Of a DNA stretch of 64,000 bases, positions 1 to 8,136 are shown piece after piece (position 1 is the first letter of the stretch; each line of letters begins with the position of its first letter). The position numbers were made by a program, and so were the translations under genes. The notes under the pieces are model-generated. The model was not told where the DNA came from and searched no databases. It saw only the letters and a list, made by a program, of their open reading frames with translations. Source of the stretch: Prochlorococcus sp. AG-418-D13 (GTDB lineage Bacteria > Cyanobacteriota > Cyanobacteriia > PCC-6307 > Cyanobiaceae); assembly GCA_003214315.1 (NCBI GenBank), contig QCLU01000005.1, positions 95,241 through 159,240 on the forward strand, given 5' to 3'.

Positions 1-138
1 AAAATATATAAAGATTTTTATAACTTAAATAGAATATATAAGATAATTCCAGCCATAATTGCTTCCTGCTCTAAAATTTATGGGCCAAAACAATTTAAAG
101 ACATACTTACTCCAATAATCATGAAAATATTAGTGTAA
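1..138 (+). CDS. C-terminal end of an unidentified protein (5' truncated by window)
   Basis: Frame 1 is open from the first base to a TAA at 136-138 (45 codons). The encoded tail is amino-acid diverse (Pro, Gly, Cys, Asp present) and contains the stretch SCSKIYGPKQFKDI, so it looks more like protein than random AT-rich sequence. It runs in the same direction as the wzt/wzm pair downstream, which fits a polysaccharide gene, but no family motif is visible and I do not assign a function. It could also be a chance open frame. Confidence 0.4.
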   Translation, partial: KIYKDFYNLNRIYKIIPAIIASCSKIYGPKQFKDILTPIIMKILV

Positions 139-643
139 TCAAAAAAATTACTAATTTATCGAGATAATTGAATAGGAAAACTAGCTTTATGTAGAAGGTC
201 ATCTTGATGCTCTAATTAGAATTATGATTAGGTTCGTAAGTATAAAACTTTTTTTATTCTTCTTTATAAAGAAATGAATAATTTTTGTCTTACTTATAAA
301 ATTTCGAATCAATCGATAAAAAATTATTTAGTTGTAATTATTTAATAGTTCTCTTAATTTGAGAGAGAAAACTTAGAACATCACGATTTATATTTAATTA
401 AATCCTCAAAAAAAAGTGAGCTAGAGTTGCACCCCAAATACTCCTCTTAAAAGGAAGTTATTAGTATGAAAATAGTTTTAATTAAGGAACAAATAATAAA
501 TTTCTAAATTTAATAAAAGAAATTCACATTTGAAATTTTTAAGAGATGTACTTAAATTACAAAATTTACATCAGAAATTATTAATAGTTTAAAGAATAAG
601 GTTATCGTATAATAAAAAATGATTAATTTCTTGAAAAGATTAA
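139..643. other. Non-coding stretch, possible gene remnant
   Basis: About 500 bases without a credible gene. Around 195-290 one forward frame reads YVEGHLDALIRIMIRF before a stop. That is protein-like, but it has no start and no recognised family, so it may be a decayed glycan gene. The rest is A/T-rich and stop-dense in all frames. It presumably also holds the promoter and leader of the wzt-wzm pair. Confidence 0.4.
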
Positions 644-1408
644 ATGAATTCAAAATTGAAGCAACCAATCATTGAATTAAAGAATCTTTCTCTAAATATT
701 CCAGTTATAAGCACCGAATCTAAAAGTCTTAAAAAGAAAATTCTAAAAACTGCATCTGGTGGATTATTAGTAAAGAATAAAAATAATGCTGTAATTCATG
801 CTTTAAGGAATATTAGTGTCAAATTTTATCATGGAGAGAGAGTTGGACTTCTTGGTCATAATGGTGCAGGCAAAAGTTCTTTCTTGAGATTAATAAGTGG
901 CATCTACTTTCCTTCAGAAGGGAAATTCATTTCAAGAGTAAAAGTCCATCCTATGATAATTAAAAGCTTTATTACCAGCCCTGAGCTAAGTGGAGAACAT
1001 GCAATAAGATGCCACTATTTATTTCAAAAAGGTAATTTGAGGGGGTACGAAGACTTTTTAGAAAAAGTTATAAGTTTTTCAGGTTTAGGTGATTATATAA
1101 GCTTACCTCTTAAGGGGTATAGTGAAGGAATGTCAAATAGACTACTTTTTTCAATTCTAACGTCTTCAAAATATGAATGCTTAGCTCTAGATGAAGGTTT
1201 TGGAGCAAGTGATGCTAGTTTCTTTGAAAAAGCAAAAAAAAGACTTGAGGATTTTATTGAACAATCAGGTTCATTATTTCTTGCAAGTCACTCAGATGAA
1301 TTATTATTAAAATTCTGTAAACGCGGCTTAGTTTTCAAAAATGGGGAAATAGTTTTTGATTCAAATATCCAAGAAGCAATTGAGAAATACCATGAATTAC
1401 ATAATTAA
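644..1408 (+). CDS. wzt: ABC transporter ATP-binding protein, Wzt-type polysaccharide export
   Basis: ATPase subunit of a polysaccharide/O-antigen ABC exporter (KpsT/Wzt family), expected on the cytoplasmic face with the Wzm permease encoded next. Walker A is GHNGAGKSS near residue 80. The signature loop is the divergent YSEGM form typical of Wzt/KpsT rather than LSGGQ. Walker B is CLALDEGFGASD around residue 186, followed by an H-loop (ASHSDE). At 254 residues it is the short form, without the C-terminal carbohydrate-binding domain seen in Wzt proteins that recognise a capped O-antigen. The start is an ATG with a weak purine-rich upstream region. Its end overlaps the downstream permease gene, so the two are translationally coupled. 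Exporter class is confident; the substrate is unknown. Confidence 0.88.
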   Translation: MNSKLKQPIIELKNLSLNIPVISTESKSLKKKILKTASGGLLVKNKNNAVIHALRNISVKFYHGERVGLLGHNGAGKSSFLRLISGIYFPSEGKFISRVKVHPMIIKSFITSPELSGEHAIRCHYLFQKGNLRGYEDFLEKVISFSGLGDYISLPLKGYSEGMSNRLLFSILTSSKYECLALDEGFGASDASFFEKAKKRLEDFIEQSGSLFLASHSDELLLKFCKRGLVFKNGEIVFDSNIQEAIEKYHELHN

Positions 1409-2180
1409 ATTATTACTTTTCATCTATCAAACCAGAAAAAGTTGGTGGTATACATCTACTTGTAGAACCAAAGCAAGGTTTATAAGGACTTTTCTAGGAA
1501 GCTTTTGGTTAGGACTTTCTAATCTTTTATCAATAGCAGTATTAGCCGGAGTTTATGGAACAGTTTTTAAAGTTACTAATTTCAAAGATTATTCAATTTA
1601 TTTAGGACTTGGATTAGTTGTTTGGAACTATATAAGTTCGTCAGTACTTGGCTCTGCAGCACTTTTTGAAAACAATTCTATGAATATAAAAAATTCAAAT
1701 ATAAATCCAATTTTTTATGTTGTGGAAGAATGGGCTTTTCAATTACAAACATTTGCGCAATCTTTTAGTTTAGTTTTATTAGTTCTTTCATTCATAAAGG
1801 TTAGTTTGATTTCAAATTTCATAATTTACGCATTACCTGGTTTACTTAATTTACTAATTTTTCTTTTTTGGTTTCCTCTACTTGTATGTATAGCAGGAGC
1901 TAGATTTCAAGACATATATCAATTAGTACCGATAATAATGCAACTACTTTTTTTATTGACTCCTATTCTTTATAAAAAAGAAAATTTAAGTAGTCTTGCT
2001 TGGGTCGCTGACTACAATATTTTTTACATATTATTATCTACGATTAGAGATTCAATGCTATTTGGAGAAGGAATAATGCTGAAGAAAAATATTTTTGTTC
2101 TTTTCTTTAACTTTATAGGTCTTTTATGGACATTAATAATTTATAAAAAAATCAGAAAAAAGATACCATTTTACATTTAA
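1392..2180 (+). CDS. wzm: ABC-2 type polysaccharide export permease, Wzm-type
   Basis: Membrane subunit that pairs with the preceding Wzt ATPase to flip lipid-linked polysaccharide across the inner membrane. The protein has an N-terminal amphipathic/aromatic region with the ABC-2 export pattern (FLGSFWLGLSNLL) leading into about six hydrophobic segments. I chose the ATG at 1392, inside the end of wzt. An in-frame ATG at 1356 would add 12 polar residues and enlarge the overlap. The resulting length of about 262 residues is normal for the family. It ends five bases before the convergent glycosyltransferase gene, leaving no room for a classical terminator. Confidence 0.86.
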   Translation: MNYIIKLLLFIYQTRKSWWYTSTCRTKARFIRTFLGSFWLGLSNLLSIAVLAGVYGTVFKVTNFKDYSIYLGLGLVVWNYISSSVLGSAALFENNSMNIKNSNINPIFYVVEEWAFQLQTFAQSFSLVLLVLSFIKVSLISNFIIYALPGLLNLLIFLFWFPLLVCIAGARFQDIYQLVPIIMQLLFLLTPILYKKENLSSLAWVADYNIFYILLSTIRDSMLFGEGIMLKKNIFVLFFNFIGLLWTLIIYKKIRKKIPFYI

Positions 2181-2185
2181 AAAAT

Positions 2186-3712
2186 TTAATCATTTTTTTT
2201 AAAAAGTCTATATTTTATTTTCAAAGGAATAGATTTTGGAAAACTTAAATATGAATTTTCAAAAATAGTTTGAATTGACTTAAGTTTATTTTTCTCAGAT
2301 TTATTATTAGAAAATCTTATGTAAGCTACTTTGTAAATTTTATCTAAATCATTTTGCATGATCATATCATCATAAGTAGAAACTTTTTCATCTACATTTT
2401 CAATTATTTGATCTATTGAAAGTTTATTATTACTCCATCTATTTGAACTTTCATGAAATAGGGTTTTAGCATTATTTTTATCAAATCGATAAATAAGAAA
2501 TCTCTTTAAAGAATTATATTTTCTTGTAATTTTATTTATAGGAAGCAAATCTGATACTTTTCGTGCAATAAATAAAAAAATTTGTAATAATTTTATGTCA
2601 AATAAGAATTTGCAAATTTCTTCAAAAATTAAAATTCTAATATGAAGTAAAGCGCTATTTTTTTGATTAATCAAGTTACTACAATATTTATTTATCAATA
2701 AGGATCCTGCGGATTGCCCTCCATCTAGATGAGGATGAATCATATTTTTATTTTTTAAAAAGAATGTCCAACTTTTGAACCTTTTGAGATCCTCAGAACC
2801 TATTCTTAATAAGGAATCATTTTGAGTTAAAACTTCATAGATATAGTTAAATGTTTTTTTATCATTTTGGATTAAGTCACTAATATTAAATTTATTTAAT
2901 TTATTATTATTACTCTTTTCTAGCAACTCTAAAAAATGTTGAGGATTTGAAGTAACCCTTTCTCCAAGAGATTTAACTGGGAATTTCTCATAGACAAAAT
3001 CAGGAAAAATTTGATTTGCAACAAAAACTGGCAATCCAATAGAGGCAGCTTCTAGATTAAGTTGAGTTAATTCATCAAAAGTTATAAGTGCAATACTTTT
3101 CAAAAGAAACTTAAACATTCCACTTCTTTTAATGGGATACGTTCTTGAAATTAAATTGATATTGTATTTTCTAAAAAGCTTCCGTATTTCTAAGGGTAAT
3201 TTTTTGATTCTACCTTTACCTGTATATATAGTGATTGAATCTTTTTCAAATGTTCCTTCATTAGATAATTTAATTGCATTTTTCCAATATTTATCAATAG
3301 GTGGTTGAAAATAAAAAAAATTCTTTGCATGAGGATCTACACAAGATGAAAATGGCAAATTAATCTCTCCAATTTTGGGAAATACCTTGCCACCTAAAAA
3401 GTTATAGGGTGCTAATTGCCACCATAAAATTTTTAAACCTATTTTCCTTGCTAGTTTAATATGTTTTTTTGAAGTAGTGTCGTTTGCTATGAACCAATCA
3501 TTTTTATTAGCACCCTCCAAAGATAAGATAAAATTATATTTACTTAAATTATATGGAATTAATTCTGCATTAAATTTAATTGTTAAAACATCTCTTGGAA
3601 GAAAATATAAATCCAAATTTTTATTAAACAAAAACTCATAAAGTTCATAAAAACAAACTACTCCATTACTTTTCTTTGAAAATGGAGGCATATCTATAAA
3701 AACTTTTGCCAT
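2186..3712 (-). CDS. Probable GT-B fold glycosyltransferase
   Basis: Protein of 508 residues in the O-antigen cluster. Around residues 205-235 it has FDELTQLNLEAASIGLPVFV, which resembles the donor-binding EX7E-like helix and loop of GT-B glycosyltransferases (group 1). The N-terminus (FIDMPPFSKKSNGV) also resembles the first Rossmann-like strand and loop of that fold. The C-terminal 200 residues are Lys/Asn-rich and match nothing I recognise. It starts at an ATG and lies 128 bases downstream of rfbH on the same strand, so it may be the last gene of an rfbFGH transcript and could transfer the CDP-sugar made there. That acceptor/donor link is inference. Confidence 0.6.
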   Translation of the reverse strand: MAKVFIDMPPFSKKSNGVVCFYELYEFLFNKNLDLYFLPRDVLTIKFNAELIPYNLSKYNFILSLEGANKNDWFIANDTTSKKHIKLARKIGLKILWWQLAPYNFLGGKVFPKIGEINLPFSSCVDPHAKNFFYFQPPIDKYWKNAIKLSNEGTFEKDSITIYTGKGRIKKLPLEIRKLFRKYNINLISRTYPIKRSGMFKFLLKSIALITFDELTQLNLEAASIGLPVFVANQIFPDFVYEKFPVKSLGERVTSNPQHFLELLEKSNNNKLNKFNISDLIQNDKKTFNYIYEVLTQNDSLLRIGSEDLKRFKSWTFFLKNKNMIHPHLDGGQSAGSLLINKYCSNLINQKNSALLHIRILIFEEICKFLFDIKLLQIFLFIARKVSDLLPINKITRKYNSLKRFLIYRFDKNNAKTLFHESSNRWSNNKLSIDQIIENVDEKVSTYDDMIMQNDLDKIYKVAYIRFSNNKSEKNKLKSIQTIFENSYLSFPKSIPLKIKYRLFKKND

Positions 3713-3839
3713 CCTATTTAACTAATATTTATTATTTTATCATGAATTAAAAATCTTCTTTTAAGAGACGATTTAAATAAAAGAATTTCTATGTAAGGTC
3801 ATATCTTCTTAAGATTGATAGATTATTAATAAATAATTT

Positions 3840-5336
3840 TTATTTATTTTGAGAACTTACAAAATTGTTTATGGTTTGAATTTCAAAATCCATCATTTCT
3901 TTAGTTAGACCAGGATAAGTCCCAAGGAAAAGAGTATCTTCCATAATTTGATCTGATCCCTCGGTTTCTGCAGCTAATCTAAATGCATCAGGTCTATTAT
4001 TTTTTAGTTCAACAAAAGCCGGCTGTCTTATTAAATTGCCGCCAAAAAGCATTCTGTTACCTATTTTGTTTGCATCTAAATTTTTAGCTAAATCTGTTCT
4101 AGAAAATGAACTATTTTCCTTCACAGAAATTTTAAAACCAAACCAAGAGCAATCTGTTCGACATCCAGAATCATCCCATATAAATCCTTTATCTCCATCC
4201 CAACTAATTGCATGAGTAGGTAATGCAAAATCTAAAGAACCTTCACTCTTTTTTAGTCCTCCCCTTAGATAATTCCAATTTTGTTTTCTAGTTTCAATGA
4301 ACTCAGAGAGCCTTTTAAGTTGAATTCTTCCTATAGATGCCTGAATATCTAATGGTTTAAGGTTAAAACCCAGATGACTATATGTGTATTTATGATCATA
4401 CCCCTTGGGCAAATCTCCAAGTTGCCAATCAAATCTTTTATTACATGTATTATCTATTCCACTTGGGCACCAACAATCCCTACCCCAATCTCTAAAACTC
4501 TCAGCTATTACTGCTAATTTAGTACTATTAATAATATTTACTGCTCCGCCTTCACCCATAGTTAAATGATGAGGTGGGTAGAAACTTTGAGTACTAATAT
4601 CTCCCCAAGTCCCTGTCCATCTGACAATATTGTTAGGACCATCATCTAAGCCGGGACTATTTTGAAAGAAACCAAATTTATTAGCGATATCTTTTGGCAT
4701 TGTATAACTACATCCAAGAGCATCACAATTATCTTCAATTAACCAAAGATCATACTTTTTACAAAATTCAATTGTTTTTAGTAATTCAAAGGGATTACCC
4801 AGAGCATGTGCCATCATAACGGCTTTAGTCTTTCCAGGGTTATATGCACTTTCTAACTGTTCACATTTTGCATTTCCAGTAGTCGGATCTGCGTCGATAA
4901 AAACTGGAACTGCTCCTACTTGAATAATAGGAGCGACAGTAGTTGGGAATCCTGCTGCAACAGTTATAACTTCGTCCCCAACGTTTATTCTTTTTTTATA
5001 AGGTAATTTATGTGAAGTTAAAGTAGAAATTGCTATTAAATTTGCGCTAGATCCAGAGTTAACTAATAAGCACTTTTTTGCCCCTAAAAAACCCCCTAGT
5101 TCTTTCTCCATTGCACTTCCTTCATTTCCAAGAGTTAACCAGAAATCTAATGTAGTAGAAATTGCTGCCTCTACTTCATCTTCAGTAAAAACCCGTCCGG
5201 CATATGGAATGGGATGTCCCATTTTCCATTCAGACCTTAATTCATCAGAACCAGGTCTAAAAGAAGAATGCGCCTTTATGGAATATTCTCTAGTCAACTC
5301 TAAGATTTTTCTTTTTATATCTTTTAAATTTTCCAA
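3840..5336 (-). CDS. rfbH: CDP-4-keto-6-deoxyglucose 3-dehydrase (E1, RfbH/DdhC)
   Basis: PMP- and [2Fe-2S]-dependent enzyme that removes the C3 hydroxyl of CDP-4-keto-6-deoxy-D-glucose, the committed step to CDP-3,6-dideoxyhexoses. The aminotransferase fold is clear, and the usual PLP lysine is replaced by His (PPHHLTMGEGG, His257), the hallmark of the E1 subgroup. The cluster cysteines are visible: Cys209, then Cys288-X-Cys290-X7-Cys298 (DCWCPSGIDNTC). The gap from Cys209 to Cys288 is about 20 residues longer than the C-X57-C of characterised E1, owing to an insertion after ALGCSY. The start is a TTG directly abutting the rfbG stop, so the two genes are coupled. No gene for the partner reductase E3 (DdhD/AscD) is visible in the window. 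Confidence 0.93.
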   Translation of the reverse strand: MENLKDIKRKILELTREYSIKAHSSFRPGSDELRSEWKMGHPIPYAGRVFTEDEVEAAISTTLDFWLTLGNEGSAMEKELGGFLGAKKCLLVNSGSSANLIAISTLTSHKLPYKKRINVGDEVITVAAGFPTTVAPIIQVGAVPVFIDADPTTGNAKCEQLESAYNPGKTKAVMMAHALGNPFELLKTIEFCKKYDLWLIEDNCDALGCSYTMPKDIANKFGFFQNSPGLDDGPNNIVRWTGTWGDISTQSFYPPHHLTMGEGGAVNIINSTKLAVIAESFRDWGRDCWCPSGIDNTCNKRFDWQLGDLPKGYDHKYTYSHLGFNLKPLDIQASIGRIQLKRLSEFIETRKQNWNYLRGGLKKSEGSLDFALPTHAISWDGDKGFIWDDSGCRTDCSWFGFKISVKENSSFSRTDLAKNLDANKIGNRMLFGGNLIRQPAFVELKNNRPDAFRLAAETEGSDQIMEDTLFLGTYPGLTKEMMDFEIQTINNFVSSQNK

Positions 5337-6437
5337 TTAGTTATTTTTATCTATATATAAAGATAGATCATTAAGGCAACTTTCAAGGGGTGATTTTGTT
5401 TTTAATGTAAAATTTTTATACCAATTAATTGTTATATCTATGGTCTTGCAAAAATCCCATCTTGGTTTCCAATTAAGAATATTATGAGCTTTATCAATTA
5501 CTAAATTAAGCTTACCAGCTTCATGAAATTTCTCATTATTATTTTGAATAATATAATTTCCCTCCCAATATTTCAGACATTCATGAACCAACTCTAGAAC
5601 TGATTTATTTGCTTCTAATTCAGGTCCAAAGTTAAATGGAGAACAAAATAAATCATTTTCCTCAGAGTGTAATTTTTCTGCAAGTAAAATATACCCTGAA
5701 AGTGGTTCAAGAACATGCTGCCATGGTCTTGTGGAGGATGGATTCCTTATAATGATTTCTTTATTTTTTTCAAGTGATCTTATTACATCTGGCACAATTC
5801 TATTTTCTGACCAATCTCCACCACCAATGACATTTCCAGCTCTAGCTGATGCGATTGAAAAATTTGTTTTTTGGTATTGGTTTGAGCTATAAAAACTTTC
5901 CCTCCAACTATGAATGGCTATTTCACAAGCCGCTTTGCTACTACTATATGGGTCTAAACCCCCTAATTTATCAATTTCTCTATATCCATAAGTCCATTCA
6001 TTATTTTCATAAACTTTATCTGTTGTTATAAAAACAACACTGCACTTTTTATCCAAATAAGAAATTTCATTAAGAAGATTTACAGTTCCCATTACATTTA
6101 CCTCCCATGTTTCAAGAGGTTTTTCATATGAAGTTATTACCAAAGGTTGAGCCGCTAAATGAAAAATAATATCAGGTTTATATTTTTTTATTATTTCCCC
6201 AAAAGCTTTTTTATTTCTTATGTCACAAATATGATGTTTAATCTGATCTTTTAGATTCAAAAGATCAAATAAATTTTTCTCATTTTCTGGTTCTAAACCT
6301 ATTCCAATAACATCGCACCCCATTTGCAAAAGCCATAAACTTAACCAGCCGCCTTTAAATCCAGTATGACCAGTTATAAGAACTTTTTTATTTTCCCAGA
6401 AACTTTGGTTTGGGACTTTTCTTTTTTGCAAATTCAT
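5337..6437 (-). CDS. rfbG: CDP-glucose 4,6-dehydratase
   Basis: Short-chain dehydrogenase-type enzyme converting CDP-glucose to CDP-4-keto-6-deoxyglucose in the cytoplasm. It has the extended NAD-binding motif GHTGFKGGWL near residue 23, the catalytic Thr in FITTDKVYE, and the Tyr-X3-Lys pair in DPYSSSKAA. The HTGFKGGWL form is diagnostic for RfbG/DdhB rather than dTDP- or GDP-sugar dehydratases. At 366 residues it has the usual family length. It starts at an ATG three bases after the rfbF stop and abuts rfbH, giving a three-gene F-G-H operon in pathway order. Confidence 0.94.
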   Translation of the reverse strand: MNLQKRKVPNQSFWENKKVLITGHTGFKGGWLSLWLLQMGCDVIGIGLEPENEKNLFDLLNLKDQIKHHICDIRNKKAFGEIIKKYKPDIIFHLAAQPLVITSYEKPLETWEVNVMGTVNLLNEISYLDKKCSVVFITTDKVYENNEWTYGYREIDKLGGLDPYSSSKAACEIAIHSWRESFYSSNQYQKTNFSIASARAGNVIGGGDWSENRIVPDVIRSLEKNKEIIIRNPSSTRPWQHVLEPLSGYILLAEKLHSEENDLFCSPFNFGPELEANKSVLELVHECLKYWEGNYIIQNNNEKFHEAGKLNLVIDKAHNILNWKPRWDFCKTIDITINWYKNFTLKTKSPLESCLNDLSLYIDKNN

Positions 6438-6440
6438 TTT

Positions 6441-7211
6441 TCAACTCCAGCATTTCCAGGGTGATTTAGAATTTTTCCATAATTCATCTAAGTACATCTT
6501 ATCTTTCAAAGTATCCATTGGTTGCCAAAATCCATTATGATGATAAGCAGATAATTCCCCATTCTCAGCTAATTTCTTTAAAGGATATTGTTCCCATACA
6601 GATTGATCTCCCTCTATATAATCAAAAACTTCTGGCTCTAAGACAAAAAATCCTCCGTTAATCCAATTGCCATCACCTTTTGGCTTTTCTTGGAAAGAAA
6701 GTACTTTACCTCTTTCAAATTCAAGAGATCCAAATCTTCCCGGAGGTTGTACTGCAGTAAGAGTTGCTTTTGAATTATTTTTTTTGTGGAAACTAATTAG
6801 TTCTTTAATATTTATATCAGCAACACCATCACCATAAGTAAAACAAAAAGTTTCATTATTTATATACTTGAAAATTCTCTTTAACCTTCCTCCAGTCATT
6901 GTTTTTTCGCCAGTGTCAACAAGTGTGATATTCCAAGGCTCTGCGACACTAGAATGCACTTCCATTTTATTATCTTTCATATTAAATGTTATGTCAGAAG
7001 AATATAAAAAATAATTCGAAAAGAATTCCTTAATAATATACCCTTTGTATCCACAACAGATAATAAAATCATTGATTCCATAATGGCTATAAATTTTCAA
7101 AATATGCCAAAGTATCGGCTTATTTCCTATCTCTACCATTGGTTTTGGCTTGATTGATGTTTCTTCAGAAAGTCTCGTTCCAAAACCACCAGCAAGTATT
7201 ACAGCTTTCAT
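6441..7211 (-). CDS. rfbF: Glucose-1-phosphate cytidylyltransferase
   Basis: Nucleotidyltransferase making CDP-glucose from CTP and glucose 1-phosphate, the first step of the CDP-dideoxyhexose branch. The N-terminal LAGGFGTRLSEETSIKPKPM motif is the RfbF signature. The catalytic Asp/Gly pair is in FTYGDGVAD, and the family-typical PPGRFGSLEF and NGGFFVLEPEVFDYI segments follow. The length of 256 residues matches characterised RfbF/AscA/DdhA. It is the first gene of the minus-strand rfbFGH operon. The roughly 210 bases between it and the divergent cassette at 7421 must contain promoters in both directions. Confidence 0.94.
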   Translation of the reverse strand: MKAVILAGGFGTRLSEETSIKPKPMVEIGNKPILWHILKIYSHYGINDFIICCGYKGYIIKEFFSNYFLYSSDITFNMKDNKMEVHSSVAEPWNITLVDTGEKTMTGGRLKRIFKYINNETFCFTYGDGVADINIKELISFHKKNNSKATLTAVQPPGRFGSLEFERGKVLSFQEKPKGDGNWINGGFFVLEPEVFDYIEGDQSVWEQYPLKKLAENGELSAYHHNGFWQPMDTLKDKMYLDELWKNSKSPWKCWS

Positions 7212-7420
7212 TTATTTAAATATACATTTGCTTATTATCGCTAATTATTAAAGAAATTTCTAGTTTATTTAAATTAATCATATTTTTGAAATTTTTATCT
7301 AAGAATTGAGAACTCTACTCGAAAAAATTATGGCTGCTTCACAAAGACAAATTAAATTAACCTTTTCAAAAGAATATGAGATAATGATTCAAAACAAACC
7401 TCTAAATTATTCATTAAAAA

Positions 7421-8125
7421 ATGGTCAGAAAGAATGCTTTAATTTTTGGGTCAAGTGGAACAATTGGTTTTTCAATTTACGAAAAAATTTTGTCATCGGG
7501 GAACTACGATATATTTACAGCAGGTAAATCAAATAATAAACAATCAAAAAAACATATTTTTACAAATTACGATTCTGAAAAAATAAATGATTCTTTTATT
7601 AATCTTCCAGAATTAGAAGTTATAATATGGGCGCAAGGTTTAAACTGTTCTGATAAAATTTCTGATTTCAAGTTTAAAGATTTAAATAATCTTTTAAACT
7701 CAAATGTAATTTTTATTGCAGCCTGTATAAATAATCTAAGTAATTTAAAAAAAATTAAAAATGGTGCAAGGCTTCTTATAGTCAGCTCTATTTGGCAAAT
7801 AGAGAGCCGAAAAAATAAGTTTTCATATACCGTTTCAAAATCTGCTTTACAAGGACTGATTAAATCTAGCGCCATAGATTTAGGTGAGAAGAATATAATA
7901 ATAAATGCAGTTTTACCTGGGGTTATTGATTCACCTATGACCAGAGAAAATCTTTCTGAAGAGCAAATTGATCAAGTAAAGAAACAAACAGCATTAGAAA
8001 GACTTCCTAAACCTGAAGATATTGCTAATGCGGCATACTTTTTAGTATCAGATAATAACAAATCTATTACAGGCCAATCTCTTATAGTTGACTGTGGATT
8101 TATAAGCTCCAAAAGTAATCTTTGA
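7421..8125 (+). CDS. SDR-family oxidoreductase (3-oxoacyl-ACP reductase-like)
   Basis: Classical short-chain dehydrogenase of 234 residues. A cofactor motif appears near the N-terminus (FGSSGTIGFSI, a variant of TGxxxGxG). The catalytic Ser lies in LIVSSIW and the Tyr-X3-Lys in FSYTVSKSAL, followed by the NAVLPGVIDSPM loop and the C-terminal ITGQSLIVDCGF. It is the first gene of the plus-strand cassette divergent from rfbFGH and ends next to the start of the dehydroquinate-synthase-like gene. Given the context it probably reduces or oxidises a sugar or cyclitol intermediate rather than an acyl-ACP. The substrate is unknown. Confidence 0.8.
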   Translation: MVRKNALIFGSSGTIGFSIYEKILSSGNYDIFTAGKSNNKQSKKHIFTNYDSEKINDSFINLPELEVIIWAQGLNCSDKISDFKFKDLNNLLNSNVIFIAACINNLSNLKKIKNGARLLIVSSIWQIESRKNKFSYTVSKSALQGLIKSSAIDLGEKNIIINAVLPGVIDSPMTRENLSEEQIDQVKKQTALERLPKPEDIANAAYFLVSDNNKSITGQSLIVDCGFISSKSNL

Positions 8126-8136
8126 TAAATACAATT

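Noticed and set aside
7306..7527. 73-codon plus-strand frame overlapping the start of the SDR gene
   Set aside because: It runs into the SDR coding frame, has no motif, and its second half is just the SDR gene read in another frame.
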